A DNA stretch of 64,000 nucleotides from Psychroflexus curvus (GCF_020164585.1 NZ_JAIQZF010000001.1:186001-250000), one strand, 5' to 3'; positions 8,887-17,885 are shown, counted from the stretch's first letter. The notes: generated by a model not told the origin, from the letters alone. Numbers and translations are program-made.

Positions 8887-9780
8887 TTAAAAATAGTGAG
8901 ATACGGTTATGCCAACGAAAGAATGCGAAGCAGCCTCAGGTGTCTCTTTGCTGTTGAGGTTATAGGTGAATTCAAGGCTCTTTGTTTTCCAGCGGTAAAA
9001 CCCTTTCAGTTTTAGTAAAAGCTTATGGTGAATAAGGGAACTGGTAAACGCCGCTTGTTTGTTCCAAAGTCCACCTTCTATGAGACTGTTGTGAAACACA
9101 TATTGATAGAAGCCACCAATACTTAAAAACCATTCTTTATCCTGATGCCGTGCTAATCCAGTTAGTGAATTTTGATTAAACTTAGAATGGCTCCCCCAAA
9201 ACAACCCAAGTCCTTGTTCTATGAAGGTAGTTTTGGTTCCTAAAGAAGCTGAAGATTTGATGAATACTGCATTGTTGAAAAAGCCCTTTCTATAGCTAGC
9301 CGTAGCATCCGCATGAAACCGATTGGGAATTTGCAGGTGCCAGCTTGGTAATTGTTCTCCTATCAATTCATGGTAACTGCGCTGTACTTTGCCTCCATAG
9401 GCTTGAGGACCTGTTATTCCTGTTTCCAGTTGTGCGGTCCAGATTTGAGATTCCGCTGCTTTGGCGAACTTTGTTTTTAAAAACAGCCAGCCTGCAAAGG
9501 GTCTATCGAAGCGAGTCGTATCTGGCCTGCTCTTTTTAGTGGGCGTGTAGATGTTTTGACCTAGTGTAAATGTAAGGCTCGTATAATCCTCGGGTGTAGA
9601 GTTGAGCCGAGTTGATATTTCAAAATGATTTCCGGCTGAATACTGCTTATCGGTTAAAAAATAAAGATCATTGTCATGTGTAAACCGAATGGCTTGATCT
9701 AAGACCTGAGCACAGGAAGCTGAAGAAAGCAGCACTACACAAGAAAAAAGAATTAAAGATTTGAGCAAAACTAAATTCAA
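8887..9780 (-). CDS. LpxR-like outer membrane lipid A 3'-O-deacylase
   Basis: A 297-residue protein with a signal peptide (hydrophobic run ending SSASCAQ) and beta-barrel style. Family features seen are the early THDNDLYFLTDKQYSAG block (Asn/Asp region of the LpxR active site), the DRPFAGWLF block, and ETGITGPQAYGG followed by a His in SYHELIG. It ends with a hydrophobic residue pattern and terminal Phe (VSHYF) typical of barrels. LpxR-type enzymes remove the 3'-acyloxyacyl chain of lipid A in the outer membrane. Directly downstream on the same strand are a small membrane protein and the remains of a PagL-like 3-O-deacylase gene, which suggests a lipid A remodelling cluster. Confidence 0.82.
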   Translation of the reverse strand: MNLVLLKSLILFSCVVLLSSASCAQVLDQAIRFTHDNDLYFLTDKQYSAGNHFEISTRLNSTPEDYTSLTFTLGQNIYTPTKKSRPDTTRFDRPFAGWLFLKTKFAKAAESQIWTAQLETGITGPQAYGGKVQRSYHELIGEQLPSWHLQIPNRFHADATASYRKGFFNNAVFIKSSASLGTKTTFIEQGLGLFWGSHSKFNQNSLTGLARHQDKEWFLSIGGFYQYVFHNSLIEGGLWNKQAAFTSSLIHHKLLLKLKGFYRWKTKSLEFTYNLNSKETPEAASHSFVGITVSHYF

Positions 9781-9812
9781 TATTAAAATTTAAAGGAGAT
9801 TTTTACTTACGG

Positions 9813-10061
9813 TTAGCGCCTTTCATTTGGCTTTCTAGTGAGAACGAAATACAGCACATATAACCAGCTAAAAATCCCGTGTAAAAAGGCCAGTAAAACC
9901 GATTTATTTCTTTCCCAGGAAGTGACAGCAGCTAGAACGGTTCCGAGACCAATTCCTCCGCTTATGGCAGAGTTTCTAAATTCATTGTGCGCATCGTTGT
10001 GACTGAAGCAGTCTAAAGTGAATACAAATATTAAGATGAGTGCTAAAGTGATTTTATTCAT
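9813..10061 (-). CDS. Small exported or membrane protein of unknown function
   Basis: An 82-residue protein with an N-terminal signal-like segment (MNKITLALILIFVFTLDCFS) and a C-terminal hydrophobic helix (AFLHGIFSWLYVLYFVL) followed by a basic tail. I do not recognise the family. It lies between the LpxR-like gene and the disrupted PagL-like gene on the same strand, so it may belong to the same envelope-lipid cluster. The end of the helix and the RKPNERR tail resemble small membrane proteins found near lipid A modification genes, but that is inference. Confidence 0.6.
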   Translation of the reverse strand: MNKITLALILIFVFTLDCFSHNDAHNEFRNSAISGGIGLGTVLAAVTSWERNKSVLLAFLHGIFSWLYVLYFVLTRKPNERR

Positions 10062-10104
10062 AAAGGCAGTTATTTATTTCGATTTAAATACAATAATAGT
10101 CTTA

Positions 10105-10440
10105 TTATTTTAGTTGATACGACATTCCAGATTCAATCCCAACACTATTATGGCCATTGTTAGGTAAATAAAGGTTAGCATTGGAATTGTGCCTGAAGCT
10201 AAGCCGCACATCAAATAAAAGTCGATTTTGCCTATAGGATAGACCAAAACCTAATACGTTAGAAAATGCAAAACCCTTTCTCAACCGTTCCGTTCCTAAA
10301 TTTGAAACCATAGGACCAACACTTCCCACTGCATAAGTGCTAAAAGATTCTGTTATCTCATAGCGTAAAACTAAACCGATGTGTAAGGCATATTCCTGAA
10401 AGGACTTCAATCTTAAAAACTCCTGGAGTTGTGCTTCAGT
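10105..10440 (-). pseudogene. PagL-like acyloxyacyl hydrolase, 3' fragment (split by IS110)
   Basis: C-terminal half of a lipid A 3-O-deacylase (PagL-like): the RHNSNANLYLPNNGHNS block contains the catalytic His and Ser spaced HxS with the following Asn-Ala, and the chain ends as a beta-barrel strand. No valid start lies on this fragment; its 5' end abuts the IS110 element at about 10440. It joins in frame to the fragment at 11812-12096: the codons for KPD end at 11812 and resume with TEAQ at 10440, giving a protein of about 206 residues when the insert is removed. The native enzyme would sit in the outer membrane and trim lipid A. Confidence 0.85.
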
Positions 10441-10443
10441 ATC

Positions 10444-10685
10444 CAACGGACTCCTATGTTTGCTTTTGGAATAAATTTTTAGTTTTACAAATATAAGTGA
10501 AAGAGGATAAGAGTCAACCGATGGCTAGATAATCATAAGATATATCGACCGATAGATATGACCTTATCCTTTTATATCTCGTAGAGTTTGAACAGAGTGT
10601 AAGGAACCTTAACGGTATCCAGAATATCCAACCAGGAGAAAAGACGAACAGATATTTTTCACTTTTAATTTTAAAAATTGAACAT
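10444..10685 (+). ncRNA. Candidate bridge RNA region of the IS110 element
   Basis: The 242-bp non-coding left end of the IS, upstream of the transposase. In the IS110 subgroup this end encodes the structured bridge RNA that pairs with donor and target DNA. A stem is visible around 10540-10559 (ATATATCG/CGATAGATAT with a small bulge), carrying TATCG and CGATA, which echo the target sequence TATCGGG at the insertion point. The RNA ends and loops cannot be fixed by eye. Confidence 0.5.
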
Positions 10686-11747
10686 GTGAAAAAAGTTTTA
10701 AAGGAAGTTGCAGGTATTGATGTAGCTCAAATGGAATTAGTTGTATCTCTAGGAAGTCTCTATGAGAATTTGGACATTGAAATCATATCGTATAAAGTAT
10801 TTAAAAATACTGACAATGGTATAAAATCTTTGATCGGTTGGGTAGCTAGCAACAGTAATAATGCAGATAGTGTTAGATATGTCATGGAAGCTACCGGAGT
10901 TTATCATGAAAAACTCGCCTATACCCTTGATGAAAGTGGTTTTGATTTAAGTGTTGTATTGCCTAATAAGATTAGTAATTTTTTTAGGACATTGGACATA
11001 AACACTATTACTGATAAGACAGCATCTCAAGCTATAATGAGGTTCGGTCTTGAACGTAAGCTAGATAACTGGAATCGTCCGAAAGAGGCTTATAGACAGC
11101 TCAAGCAATTAACCCGAGAGCGTGATCAAATAGTAGATCAGAGATCAATGGTCAAAAATCAGCTACACGCAGAAAAAGCAGAAGCTGTGCCAAACGAAAG
11201 AAGTCTAAAACGCATTGCAAAGAGAATCGAATTTCTCAACGGGCAAGAGAAAGAAATCAAAAAGGATATAGCATCATTGCTAAAGGATTATCCAGATATT
11301 ATGGAAAGAGTAAAGAATATATGCACTATACCTGGCGTGGGAGAGCTCACCGCGGTCATAATATTAGCTGAGACTAATGGGTTCGAGCTAATAAGGAATA
11401 AAAAACAGTTGACTGGTTATGCGGGGCTGGATGTTAGGGAAAAACAATCAGGTACATCTGTAAAGGGTAAACCGCGAATATCAAAAAAAGGAAATAGGCA
11501 TCTTAGAAAATCATTGCATCTACCTTCTCTGTCATCCGTTAAGTATAATAAATCTCATAGAGAACTATATGCGAGAATAGTTGCCAAAAGCGGGATTAAA
11601 ATGAAAGCACTGATAGCTGTTCAAAGAAAAATGCTAGAACTTATATTTGTAGTAGATAAGAATAAAACTGAGTTTGACAATGATCACCAACAAAAAAGGA
11701 CACTAGATGCAAATGCAGAAAGTATCCCTTTACAGACTAGCTTGTAG
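10686..11747 (+). CDS. IS110-family transposase (DEDD recombinase)
   Basis: A 353-residue transposase. The N-terminal RuvC-like DEDD domain shows GIDVAQ (first Asp), YVMEATGVYHEKLAY (Glu) and ITDKTASQAIMRFG (Asp). A coiled region follows (about 130-190), then the C-terminal Tnp domain with CTIPGVGELTAVIILAE and KGKPRISKKGNRHLRKSLH, which holds the serine region used for strand exchange. The start is GTG at 10686; the ATG two bases earlier is immediately followed by TGA. It appears full length with no frameshift, so the element could still be active. Confidence 0.92.
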   Translation: MKKVLKEVAGIDVAQMELVVSLGSLYENLDIEIISYKVFKNTDNGIKSLIGWVASNSNNADSVRYVMEATGVYHEKLAYTLDESGFDLSVVLPNKISNFFRTLDINTITDKTASQAIMRFGLERKLDNWNRPKEAYRQLKQLTRERDQIVDQRSMVKNQLHAEKAEAVPNERSLKRIAKRIEFLNGQEKEIKKDIASLLKDYPDIMERVKNICTIPGVGELTAVIILAETNGFELIRNKKQLTGYAGLDVREKQSGTSVKGKPRISKKGNRHLRKSLHLPSLSSVKYNKSHRELYARIVAKSGIKMKALIAVQRKMLELIFVVDKNKTEFDNDHQQKRTLDANAESIPLQTSL

Positions 11748-11811
11748 CCGTCTTGAATAACAAAAATAATAAAATAAAAGAGAAAACCTCTTGTTAGTTA
11801 ACACAGAATCT

Positions 11812-12096
11812 ATCGGGTTTGATGAAATATTTGTTAAGCAATTGATGTTCAGAAAAATACAAGCTGGGCTCCACAAGAAGCTCATAAATAAATCTTTTAT
11901 GGGCTAATTGATAATTTATCTGAAGTTTAAAAAACTCAGTAGTATATAAATAATTTGGATTATTAAAAGGAAACCTATCCTGAGCAGCCTGACCATAATT
12001 TAACCCTAAATAAAATGGTTTGCTGTTTTTTCTACTTTCCTGAGAAAAGCTTATTAAGCTGAAAATCATGAAGTAAAGAACAAGATGGAATCTCAT
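11812..12096 (-). pseudogene. PagL-like acyloxyacyl hydrolase, 5' fragment (split by IS110)
   Basis: N-terminal half of the interrupted deacylase. A signal peptide (MRFHLVLYFMIFSLISFSQ) is followed by barrel strands (FFKLQINYQLAHKRFIYELL) and ends at KPD. Reading on into the IS adds only RFCVN and a stop at about 11794. The rest of the gene is at 10105-10440. The catalytic HxS lies in the other fragment, so this piece alone cannot be active. Confidence 0.85.
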
Positions 12097-12119
12097 AGTT
12101 TAAATATAAGGTGTCAATC

Positions 12120-12315
12120 AAATAACGAATAACGATTAACGATTGACGATTTACGATTGATGATTAACGATTATCGAATAACGAATACTGAATAACGAAT
12201 AACGAATAATGATTAACGATTGACGAATAACGAATAATGAATAACGATTAACGAATAGCGATTAACGAATAATGGTTGACGATTTATGATTGATGATTAA
12301 CGAATAACGAATAAT
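12120..12315. repeat. Degenerate AACGAWT word repeat
   Basis: About 195 bp made almost entirely of short words AACGAATA, AACGATTA, GACGATT and TGATTAACG in irregular succession. It fills most of the space between the PagL-like gene start and the end of nhaA. No ORF or hairpin is evident. Confidence 0.85.
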
Positions 12316-12323
12316 TTCACTGA

Positions 12324-13640
12324 TCATTCACGTTCTTGCTTTGCTATATATTTTAGATAAAAATAACCACAAAACCCAGCTATAATTGAAGCTGAGAGTA
12401 TGCCTATTTTAGCCTGTGTTTTATACATGTCGCTGTCAAAAGCCAATTCTGTGATGAAAATGGACATGGTGAATCCCATGGATGCTAAAATTCCAATTCC
12501 AAAGACATGTTTGAAAGTCACGCCTTCAGGCAGCGAACTGATGTTGAAAACCACAGCCAATTTTGTAAAGAGAAATACTCCGACAATTTTTCCAACCAGC
12601 AATCCTGAAATGACGCCCAGAGTGACAGGGGAAAGTAGATGACTGAAGGCTTCCTGAGTTATTGTTACACCGGCATTGGCAAAGGCAAATAGGGGTAAGA
12701 TCACAAAATTCACAAAAGGGTGCAAGTCATTCTCAAGCCGATGCAGCGGGGCGGTAGCTTCTTTTGAAAGCGAAGAAAATTTTTCTATATGATCTGAAAT
12801 TTCGTCTTCGTCTTTTTCTTCTTTAAACATACTTTTGATCCTATAAGAAAGTTGTCTAGTTTTTCTTAAAAAAAGCCTGGTGTTAATTTTTTTACTTCCA
12901 GGTATGGTAAAGGCCAGTAAAACTCCAGCAATGGTAGCATGAACACCGGACAGCAGTACAGCAAGCCACAAGCCGGCAATTCCAAAGATGGTATAAAACA
13001 GGGTGTTTCTAACGCCTACGTAATTAGCTCCCAGAAGAATTAATAAAAAAACGCCTCCTAAAGCTAAATTAAAGATCGATATGTCTGAGGTGTAAAAAAA
13101 CGCGATGACGGCAACGGCTCCCATATCGTCAACTATGGCAATAGCCGTTAAAAATATTTTGAGTGATATAGGTACTTTATCTCCCAAAAGGTACATGATG
13201 CCAAGAGCAAAGGCAATATCTGTAGCCATGGGTATTCCCCATCCCGATACGGCATTGGTACCTTGTGTAAAACTAAAATAGATCAAAGCAGGTACTAACA
13301 TGCCGCCAATAGCTGCAGCTATTGGTAGTATGGTGTTTTTAGGATTTTTAAACTGGCCGTGTAGAATTTCGCGCTTTAGTTCCAAGCCTATGAGAAAAAA
13401 GAAAATTGACATTAAACCGTCGTTGATCCAATGCAGCAGATTTTTCTTAATGCTAAAATCTTCGAATCCAAAGTACATATAGTGTTTCCAGAAATCATGA
13501 TAGGTTTCAGACAATGGAGAGTTAGCCACGATCATAGCTAGAACCGCGGAGATAATAAGCAAATTACCAACAGATGTTTTTTTCTGAATGAAATGTTTAA
13601 TGGGCAGTAGGAGAAGCGTGTCTAAATTTGACTTTTTCAT
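12324..13640 (-). CDS. nhaA: Na+/H+ antiporter NhaA
   Basis: A 438-residue polytopic protein with about 12 membrane segments. Typical NhaA stretches are present: GLMSIFFFLIGLELKRE, PMATDIAFALGI and ISLKIFLTAIAIVDDMGAV, the last with the paired aspartates that bind Na+ (about residues 166-167). The family exchanges two protons for one sodium across the inner membrane for pH and salt homeostasis, which fits a marine organism. A charged insert (KEEKDEDEISDHIEKF, about residues 270-290) lies in a loop. It stands alone between a repeat block and a cupin gene on the same strand. Confidence 0.95.
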   Translation of the reverse strand: MKKSNLDTLLLLPIKHFIQKKTSVGNLLIISAVLAMIVANSPLSETYHDFWKHYMYFGFEDFSIKKNLLHWINDGLMSIFFFLIGLELKREILHGQFKNPKNTILPIAAAIGGMLVPALIYFSFTQGTNAVSGWGIPMATDIAFALGIMYLLGDKVPISLKIFLTAIAIVDDMGAVAVIAFFYTSDISIFNLALGGVFLLILLGANYVGVRNTLFYTIFGIAGLWLAVLLSGVHATIAGVLLAFTIPGSKKINTRLFLRKTRQLSYRIKSMFKEEKDEDEISDHIEKFSSLSKEATAPLHRLENDLHPFVNFVILPLFAFANAGVTITQEAFSHLLSPVTLGVISGLLVGKIVGVFLFTKLAVVFNISSLPEGVTFKHVFGIGILASMGFTMSIFITELAFDSDMYKTQAKIGILSASIIAGFCGYFYLKYIAKQERE

Positions 13641-13754
13641 TGAAGCACAATCTAGTTGAACATTTAAATTTAATCAGTTTAATTTTATTTTGATGTGTTT
13701 TTCTTGAAATAATCCAATTCTAATTTTATAAGCCTTTTTTTATTTGCTGACTAC

Positions 13755-14120
13755 TTAAATCTCATCCAATTTCCTGACTGTAAATTCATTTTCTGAATTT
13801 CCCGTATTTAAGGTTGATTTTGGCTCAAACATCAGGACTTTAGCTTCGCCTACGCCAATGGGTTTGTGTTGAACTCCTCTTGGAATGATGACAAATTCAC
13901 CGGCATTGATTTCAAGGGTGTTATGATCGAGTTCAATCTTTATCTGGCCTTCTATGACGAGAAAAAGTTCATCTTCCTGCTCGTGCTGATGGGCTATAAA
14001 TTCATCTTTGAATTTGGCTATTTTGACGTGCTGACCATTGAGTTCTCCAACGATTTTGGGGTTCCAGGGTTTTGAAAAGGAATCGAATTTTTCTTTGAGA
14101 TTGACAGGTTTGATGTCCAT
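13755..14120 (-). CDS. Small single-domain cupin protein
   Basis: A 121-residue beta-barrel cupin. Metal ligands are visible in HQHEQEDELFLVIEG (HxH...E, about residues 43-57) and in the second motif PRGVQHKPIG (His about 85). Such cupins bind a divalent metal and act as dioxygenases, isomerases or ligand sensors; specificity cannot be read from the sequence. Monocistronic as far as can be seen, separated by about 115 bp from nhaA. Confidence 0.85.
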   Translation of the reverse strand: MDIKPVNLKEKFDSFSKPWNPKIVGELNGQHVKIAKFKDEFIAHQHEQEDELFLVIEGQIKIELDHNTLEINAGEFVIIPRGVQHKPIGVGEAKVLMFEPKSTLNTGNSENEFTVRKLDEI

Positions 14121-14294
14121 ATTGTTTTTTGAATTTGGATATTTAATTCGCTAAGTTAAGATGACCAAACCTGTATTCAAACCCAGAGTTACTTTTTTTG
14201 AATGATTAATCTGAACTAATTCTTACTGCTTATTTTTAAAGCTGAATTGAATCTACAAATTCTAAACCTATTTTAAAAATCAAATAACTCGATA

Positions 14295-15953
14295 TTACTT
14301 CTTGATCATTTTTTTAGTGATTTTACGCCTGTTATGGCTGGCTCTGAGAATGTAGATGCCTTTTACCAGACTTGATATATCTACAGTTGTCACTCCGCTT
14401 CTGCTTAGCAAAAGCTTTCCCTGCAGGTTAAAAATCTCAATTCTCTCAGGGTTTTCAATACCTTCAAGGTGAATGAGGTTTGAAGCTGGATTAGGATAAA
14501 GTTTTACCGCGCTGGCTACGACATCATTGTTACTTAACACGTCATAGCAGTTGCTGAGATCGGGGTTGCCTTCTATGGGGTTTCCAGGGCTTAAACTTCT
14601 ATCTACAAATGCAGGGTAATTCAAAGGGTATTTTTTCGCTCTGAATATCAGGTTGGAGTCTATAAGTTCTTCACCCTGGTTTGGGATGGTCAAATCGTTA
14701 TTTCCTACAGGATTGATATAGGTCCAGACCCGATTATCATTTGCATCAATTTCAAAAATCTCCCCATTGATGCCTACACAAATTAAGGTATTCCCGTTTG
14801 GCAAGCGCTGTGCACTGCTTACGATTCTTGAGAAAAAAGGAGAGGGAATTTCAGACAGGTCAGTGTACACATCCTCCGCCTGTTGCGGGCCAAAAGGCGC
14901 ATTTGTTTGCTTTTGATATACTCCTGGTGAACTCACAGGAGGATCAACAATCATGACTTCAGAAAAATCTGGTGTTCTGCCAAATCCATTGTTAAAGAGT
15001 ATAATTTTTCCGGCATCAGTTAAGCCTTCCTTGATGTAGTGAGGATAATGCTGTCCATATAAAACCCTATCCGCTTCACTGCCTTGTTGATAAGCCTGAG
15101 GATTGCCCCAGCGGTAAAGAATATCACCTCCCTTACCATAGGTGCCACCACTACTGCCAGCAGCTTCAAGAGTAGTTGTTGAATGGTCAATGATATAGAT
15201 TTCGCTCAGATTTCTACAACTGATAACAATTTGGTCCAGAGTTTCATCATATTGAATGGAATTGAAATGAAGCCAGTTTTCCTCGCCAGATCCTCCATTA
15301 AGAAAATTGATATCCAGTTTTTCAGGACTCGCTGCAACCTCTCCGTAATTTGATTTTGTAGCGTCAAAATCCTGAATCAAATGCTGATTTATATTCCACT
15401 CCCAAACCACATTGCCTTGATTCGCTCCCACAGGCTCAACCTCTATTATCTGCTCATTGTATAAGCGCTTATCCGGGAGCTGAGTTGGATTTCTGCCAGC
15501 CTCCAGGGCTTCCATATCTTTCATCGCTGTTGCTACAAGAATCAGTATATTAACGTTCGGCATGGGATAAATGTCATAATGCTGACGCTTTTGATCATCG
15601 TTAACCTCATACGACCAGATCAAATTGCCATCCCAGTCAAAAAGTTCAACTATTCCGCCAGCTCCACCCATAGTAATGCTGCTACCGCTCTCCACTTGAC
15701 CAGCTCTCAATAAATTTCCATTAGGCAGCAGATATACCGCATTTCCAGGCTTGTAATCACTGGTCCATTCATTGATGACTTCCCCACAGTTATTAAATAA
15801 AAAAGCCTTGGTATTTACACTCATCAAAGTCAACCCCTCGTAAACACCTGCGGTGACAAACGCTGTTCCAAGGGTGTTTTGTGCATGGGATGCCATGCAA
15901 AGCGTAAAATAGCAAAGGATCGTACTTATTTTGAGGGACATCTGTTTATTCAT
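14295..15953 (-). CDS. Arylsulfotransferase (ASST)-like beta-propeller protein with T9SS tail
   Basis: A 552-residue exported protein. The signal peptide covers about residues 8-24 (ISTILCYFTLCMASHA); initiation at either Met1 or Met5 (MSLKIS) is possible. The body reads as an arylsulfotransferase-type propeller: LLPNGNLLRAG, VVWEWNINQHLIQD, LHFNSIQYDETLDQIVISCR, DILYRWGNP and RLPNGNTLICVGINGEIFE. The His in the LHFNS block corresponds to the conserved region around a catalytic His in bacterial ASST. The last 75 residues are a T9SS sorting domain (KLYPNPASNL...GIYILRA). ASST moves sulfate between phenolic compounds; whether this homologue is catalytic is unknown. Confidence 0.8.
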   Translation of the reverse strand: MNKQMSLKISTILCYFTLCMASHAQNTLGTAFVTAGVYEGLTLMSVNTKAFLFNNCGEVINEWTSDYKPGNAVYLLPNGNLLRAGQVESGSSITMGGAGGIVELFDWDGNLIWSYEVNDDQKRQHYDIYPMPNVNILILVATAMKDMEALEAGRNPTQLPDKRLYNEQIIEVEPVGANQGNVVWEWNINQHLIQDFDATKSNYGEVAASPEKLDINFLNGGSGEENWLHFNSIQYDETLDQIVISCRNLSEIYIIDHSTTTLEAAGSSGGTYGKGGDILYRWGNPQAYQQGSEADRVLYGQHYPHYIKEGLTDAGKIILFNNGFGRTPDFSEVMIVDPPVSSPGVYQKQTNAPFGPQQAEDVYTDLSEIPSPFFSRIVSSAQRLPNGNTLICVGINGEIFEIDANDNRVWTYINPVGNNDLTIPNQGEELIDSNLIFRAKKYPLNYPAFVDRSLSPGNPIEGNPDLSNCYDVLSNNDVVASAVKLYPNPASNLIHLEGIENPERIEIFNLQGKLLLSRSGVTTVDISSLVKGIYILRASHNRRKITKKMIKK

Positions 15954-16020
15954 TATTCTTTAAGGGATTACAGGATATAAATTATCAAAAATGATGTTGA
16001 TAAAATTAGTAACTACTTAA

Positions 16021-16028
16021 CAAATATA
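16021..16028 (-). promoter_or_regulatory. Candidate -7 element for the ASST-like gene
   Basis: CAAATATA on the + strand reads TATATTTG on the gene strand, a perfect TAnnTTTG, about 68 nt upstream of the start codon. No clear -33 TTTG is seen. Confidence 0.35.
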
Positions 16029-16192
16029 GTCGTTAAAGAATAAGAATTTTTCAGCGGTTTTAAGGATAGATGAATTAAATCTCTCCTGAACTATTGTTCC
16101 AAGTCTGAATTTTCAAGTCCAGAATTATACTCTGCACAGGCCATATTTTAAATCATTAAGTGAAGTATTTCGGTGCTGAGATAGTCAGGACT

Positions 16193-16477
16193 TTAGACTA
16201 AGATAAAACTTCTTAAAGTGAGGAAAACACAGGCTGCCAAGGCGACAACACTAAAAAAGGTTAGATAGCTGACGGGATTTTTTATTAAATGGACTATGCC
16301 GATTCCTAAAAACACGAATTGCGCAATAAAAAAAGGGATGGTTAACAATTGCATAAGAAAGTTGGTGAAGATCGTATCTATTTGATAGACGTATATCCCC
16401 CACATCAGGCCAAAATAGGCGACAATAGTGAAATTTATTACAGTGAGTCTCTTGCCGGTAATAAGTGATGTATACAT
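16193..16477 (-). CDS. Small integral membrane protein, unknown function
   Basis: About 94 residues with three hydrophobic segments (roughly 13-32, 36-58 and 67-90). I place the start at the ATG at 16477 (MYTSLITGKR); a longer version from a TTG at 16519 is possible. It follows the AI-2E-type transporter gene on the same strand with a short gap, so the two are probably cotranscribed. I do not recognise the family. Confidence 0.6.
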   Translation of the reverse strand: MYTSLITGKRLTVINFTIVAYFGLMWGIYVYQIDTIFTNFLMQLLTIPFFIAQFVFLGIGIVHLIKNPVSYLTFFSVVALAACVFLTLRSFILV

Positions 16478-16528
16478 TTTTTGAAGCTTAAATTTTAGTC
16501 GGGCTAGGCCATCTGACAATTACAGAAC

Positions 16529-17644
16529 TCAATTTTTACGCATCACTTTGTCTTTCAGTCTTTTGAAAAAGCCTTTTCTGTTTTTTTTATTTCTTTCAAA
16601 ATTGTCATTTCCGATCAACAGGCCAATTGGCTGCAAAACCTCGTACTCCTTGCAAATGACTTTCAGCATAGCGGCAAAAGGCAGGAACAATACCATTCCG
16701 GCTACTCCCCAGACCGAAGCCCCAATAATCAGGCTTAAAATGGCAGCAAAGGCATTTACATTGACGCTGCTCCCCACGATTTTAGGGTTTAAGAAATTGC
16801 CTTCCAGCAGCTGAACAAACCAAAATAAAATGGCCACTGCCAATGGAACCCAGAGCTGGTCGTGAGACATGAAAGCATATGATACGGGAATGATAGCTCC
16901 CAGAGTTGTGCCTATATATGGAATAATGGATAGTGAAGCAGCCAAAAAACCAAATAAAAACGGAGAGTCTATCCCGATAATCCAGAGTCCAATGCTGTTG
17001 AGAGTCCCTAAAATTAAAATTAAAGTCAGCATCCCCGAAAGATACTTTTGTCCAACCTGCTGAATCCCCTTGAGCATAGTAAAGAACTGTTCCTTTTTAT
17101 CTGCTGGCGAAAATTTCATAAACGCCCTTACCAGTCCTTTGTTGAAAATTAAAAACAAAAACAAATAAATAAACATGGTAATCATCCCCGTTAAGAAACT
17201 GGCTGTGCTGTTGAACGTACCGCCCAAAACAGTTCCAGCAGAATCTTTCAGCCAGGAAGTGAGATCATTTAATAACTCGTCTTCATTGAGTTGGTCTACG
17301 AGACTAACGTTGGTGTTGATGTAGATGATGATATCGGTGTAAAGACTGGATAGCTTAGAGCCAAAATTGCTAATCTCATCGGATAAGGCTATAATTTCTG
17401 CAGAGAAAAAGGTAAGGCCTGCACTTATAATGATGATCATGACCAGGATGGAAAGAAATCCGGCTAAAATATTTCCCACACCCCACTTCGTCAGTTTTTT
17501 ATGAACCGGATATAAGATAAAGGCGAGCAGCAAGGCCACGCCTAAGGGGACTAATATCGATTTTCCCACGACTAAAAGCGCTATAAACAGAGCAAAGAAA
17601 GCCAGGGTATAAAAGGATTCTTGAAATGATAATTTCATGTGCAC
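16529..17644 (-). CDS. AI-2E family transporter (PerM/UPF0118)
   Basis: A 371-residue polytopic protein of the AI-2E exporter/PerM superfamily. Recognisable features are the N-terminal double membrane segment with VPLGVALLLAFILYPVHKKL, the long periplasmic amphipathic region (about 75-145), the cluster SLSIIPYIGTTLGAIIPV, and the conserved LLEGNFLNPKIVGSSVNVNA near residue 280. The tail is very basic (KNRKGFFKRLKDKVMRKN). Family members include the AI-2 exporter TqsA and Na+(Li+)/H+ antiporters; substrate is not predictable. The ATG at 17644 and a second at 17638 are both possible starts. Confidence 0.88.
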   Translation of the reverse strand: MHMKLSFQESFYTLAFFALFIALLVVGKSILVPLGVALLLAFILYPVHKKLTKWGVGNILAGFLSILVMIIIISAGLTFFSAEIIALSDEISNFGSKLSSLYTDIIIYINTNVSLVDQLNEDELLNDLTSWLKDSAGTVLGGTFNSTASFLTGMITMFIYLFLFLIFNKGLVRAFMKFSPADKKEQFFTMLKGIQQVGQKYLSGMLTLILILGTLNSIGLWIIGIDSPFLFGFLAASLSIIPYIGTTLGAIIPVSYAFMSHDQLWVPLAVAILFWFVQLLEGNFLNPKIVGSSVNVNAFAAILSLIIGASVWGVAGMVLFLPFAAMLKVICKEYEVLQPIGLLIGNDNFERNKKNRKGFFKRLKDKVMRKN

Positions 17645-17815
17645 TTCATTTTTTCGAAAAGACTTGGACCAAGTGTTTTTTTATAAAAACTTTATTTAAA
17701 GCAGTAAAATTAATCAATCTAAATGTATGAACTGTTTTTTAGGAGTGGATATCTTTCAGTTTAACTCAGGTATTTTTGTTCTTCATTCTGGAAACCATTT
17801 AGAAACAAAACTGGT

Positions 17816-17885
17816 TGTTTAAGCTATGGCTTCTCCTGAAGCAATGTAGTTTTTAACATCAAGCCTTGCTGCAGCAAATTCAAAC
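17816..17885 (+). repeat. Dispersed degenerate repeat, copy 1
   Basis: The stretch starting GTTTAAGCTATG and continuing through GAAGCAATGTAG resembles the stretch at 23226-23290 (GTTTAAGCTATG...GAAGAAATGTAG), with similar downstream GC-richer words in both. It lies in the intergenic space 17645-17901, which otherwise holds nothing I can identify. Confidence 0.5.

Larger units (their letters stand above)
10441..11811 (+). mobile_element. IS110-family insertion sequence inside a PagL-like gene
   Basis: About 1.37 kb. It contains one DEDD transposase and interrupts a lipid A deacylase gene. Boundaries come from rejoining the broken gene: TATC occurs at 10440-10443 and again at 11811-11814, and removing the stretch between restores the reading frame. 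There are no obvious terminal inverted repeats, as expected for IS110. The long 5' non-coding end (about 240 bp) and short 3' end (about 60 bp) fit the IS110 subgroup rather than IS1111. Confidence 0.85.

Noticed and set aside
10444-10685. Terminal inverted repeats for the IS element
   Set aside because: None could be matched between the two ends; IS110-family members normally lack them, so the ends were set from the disrupted gene instead.
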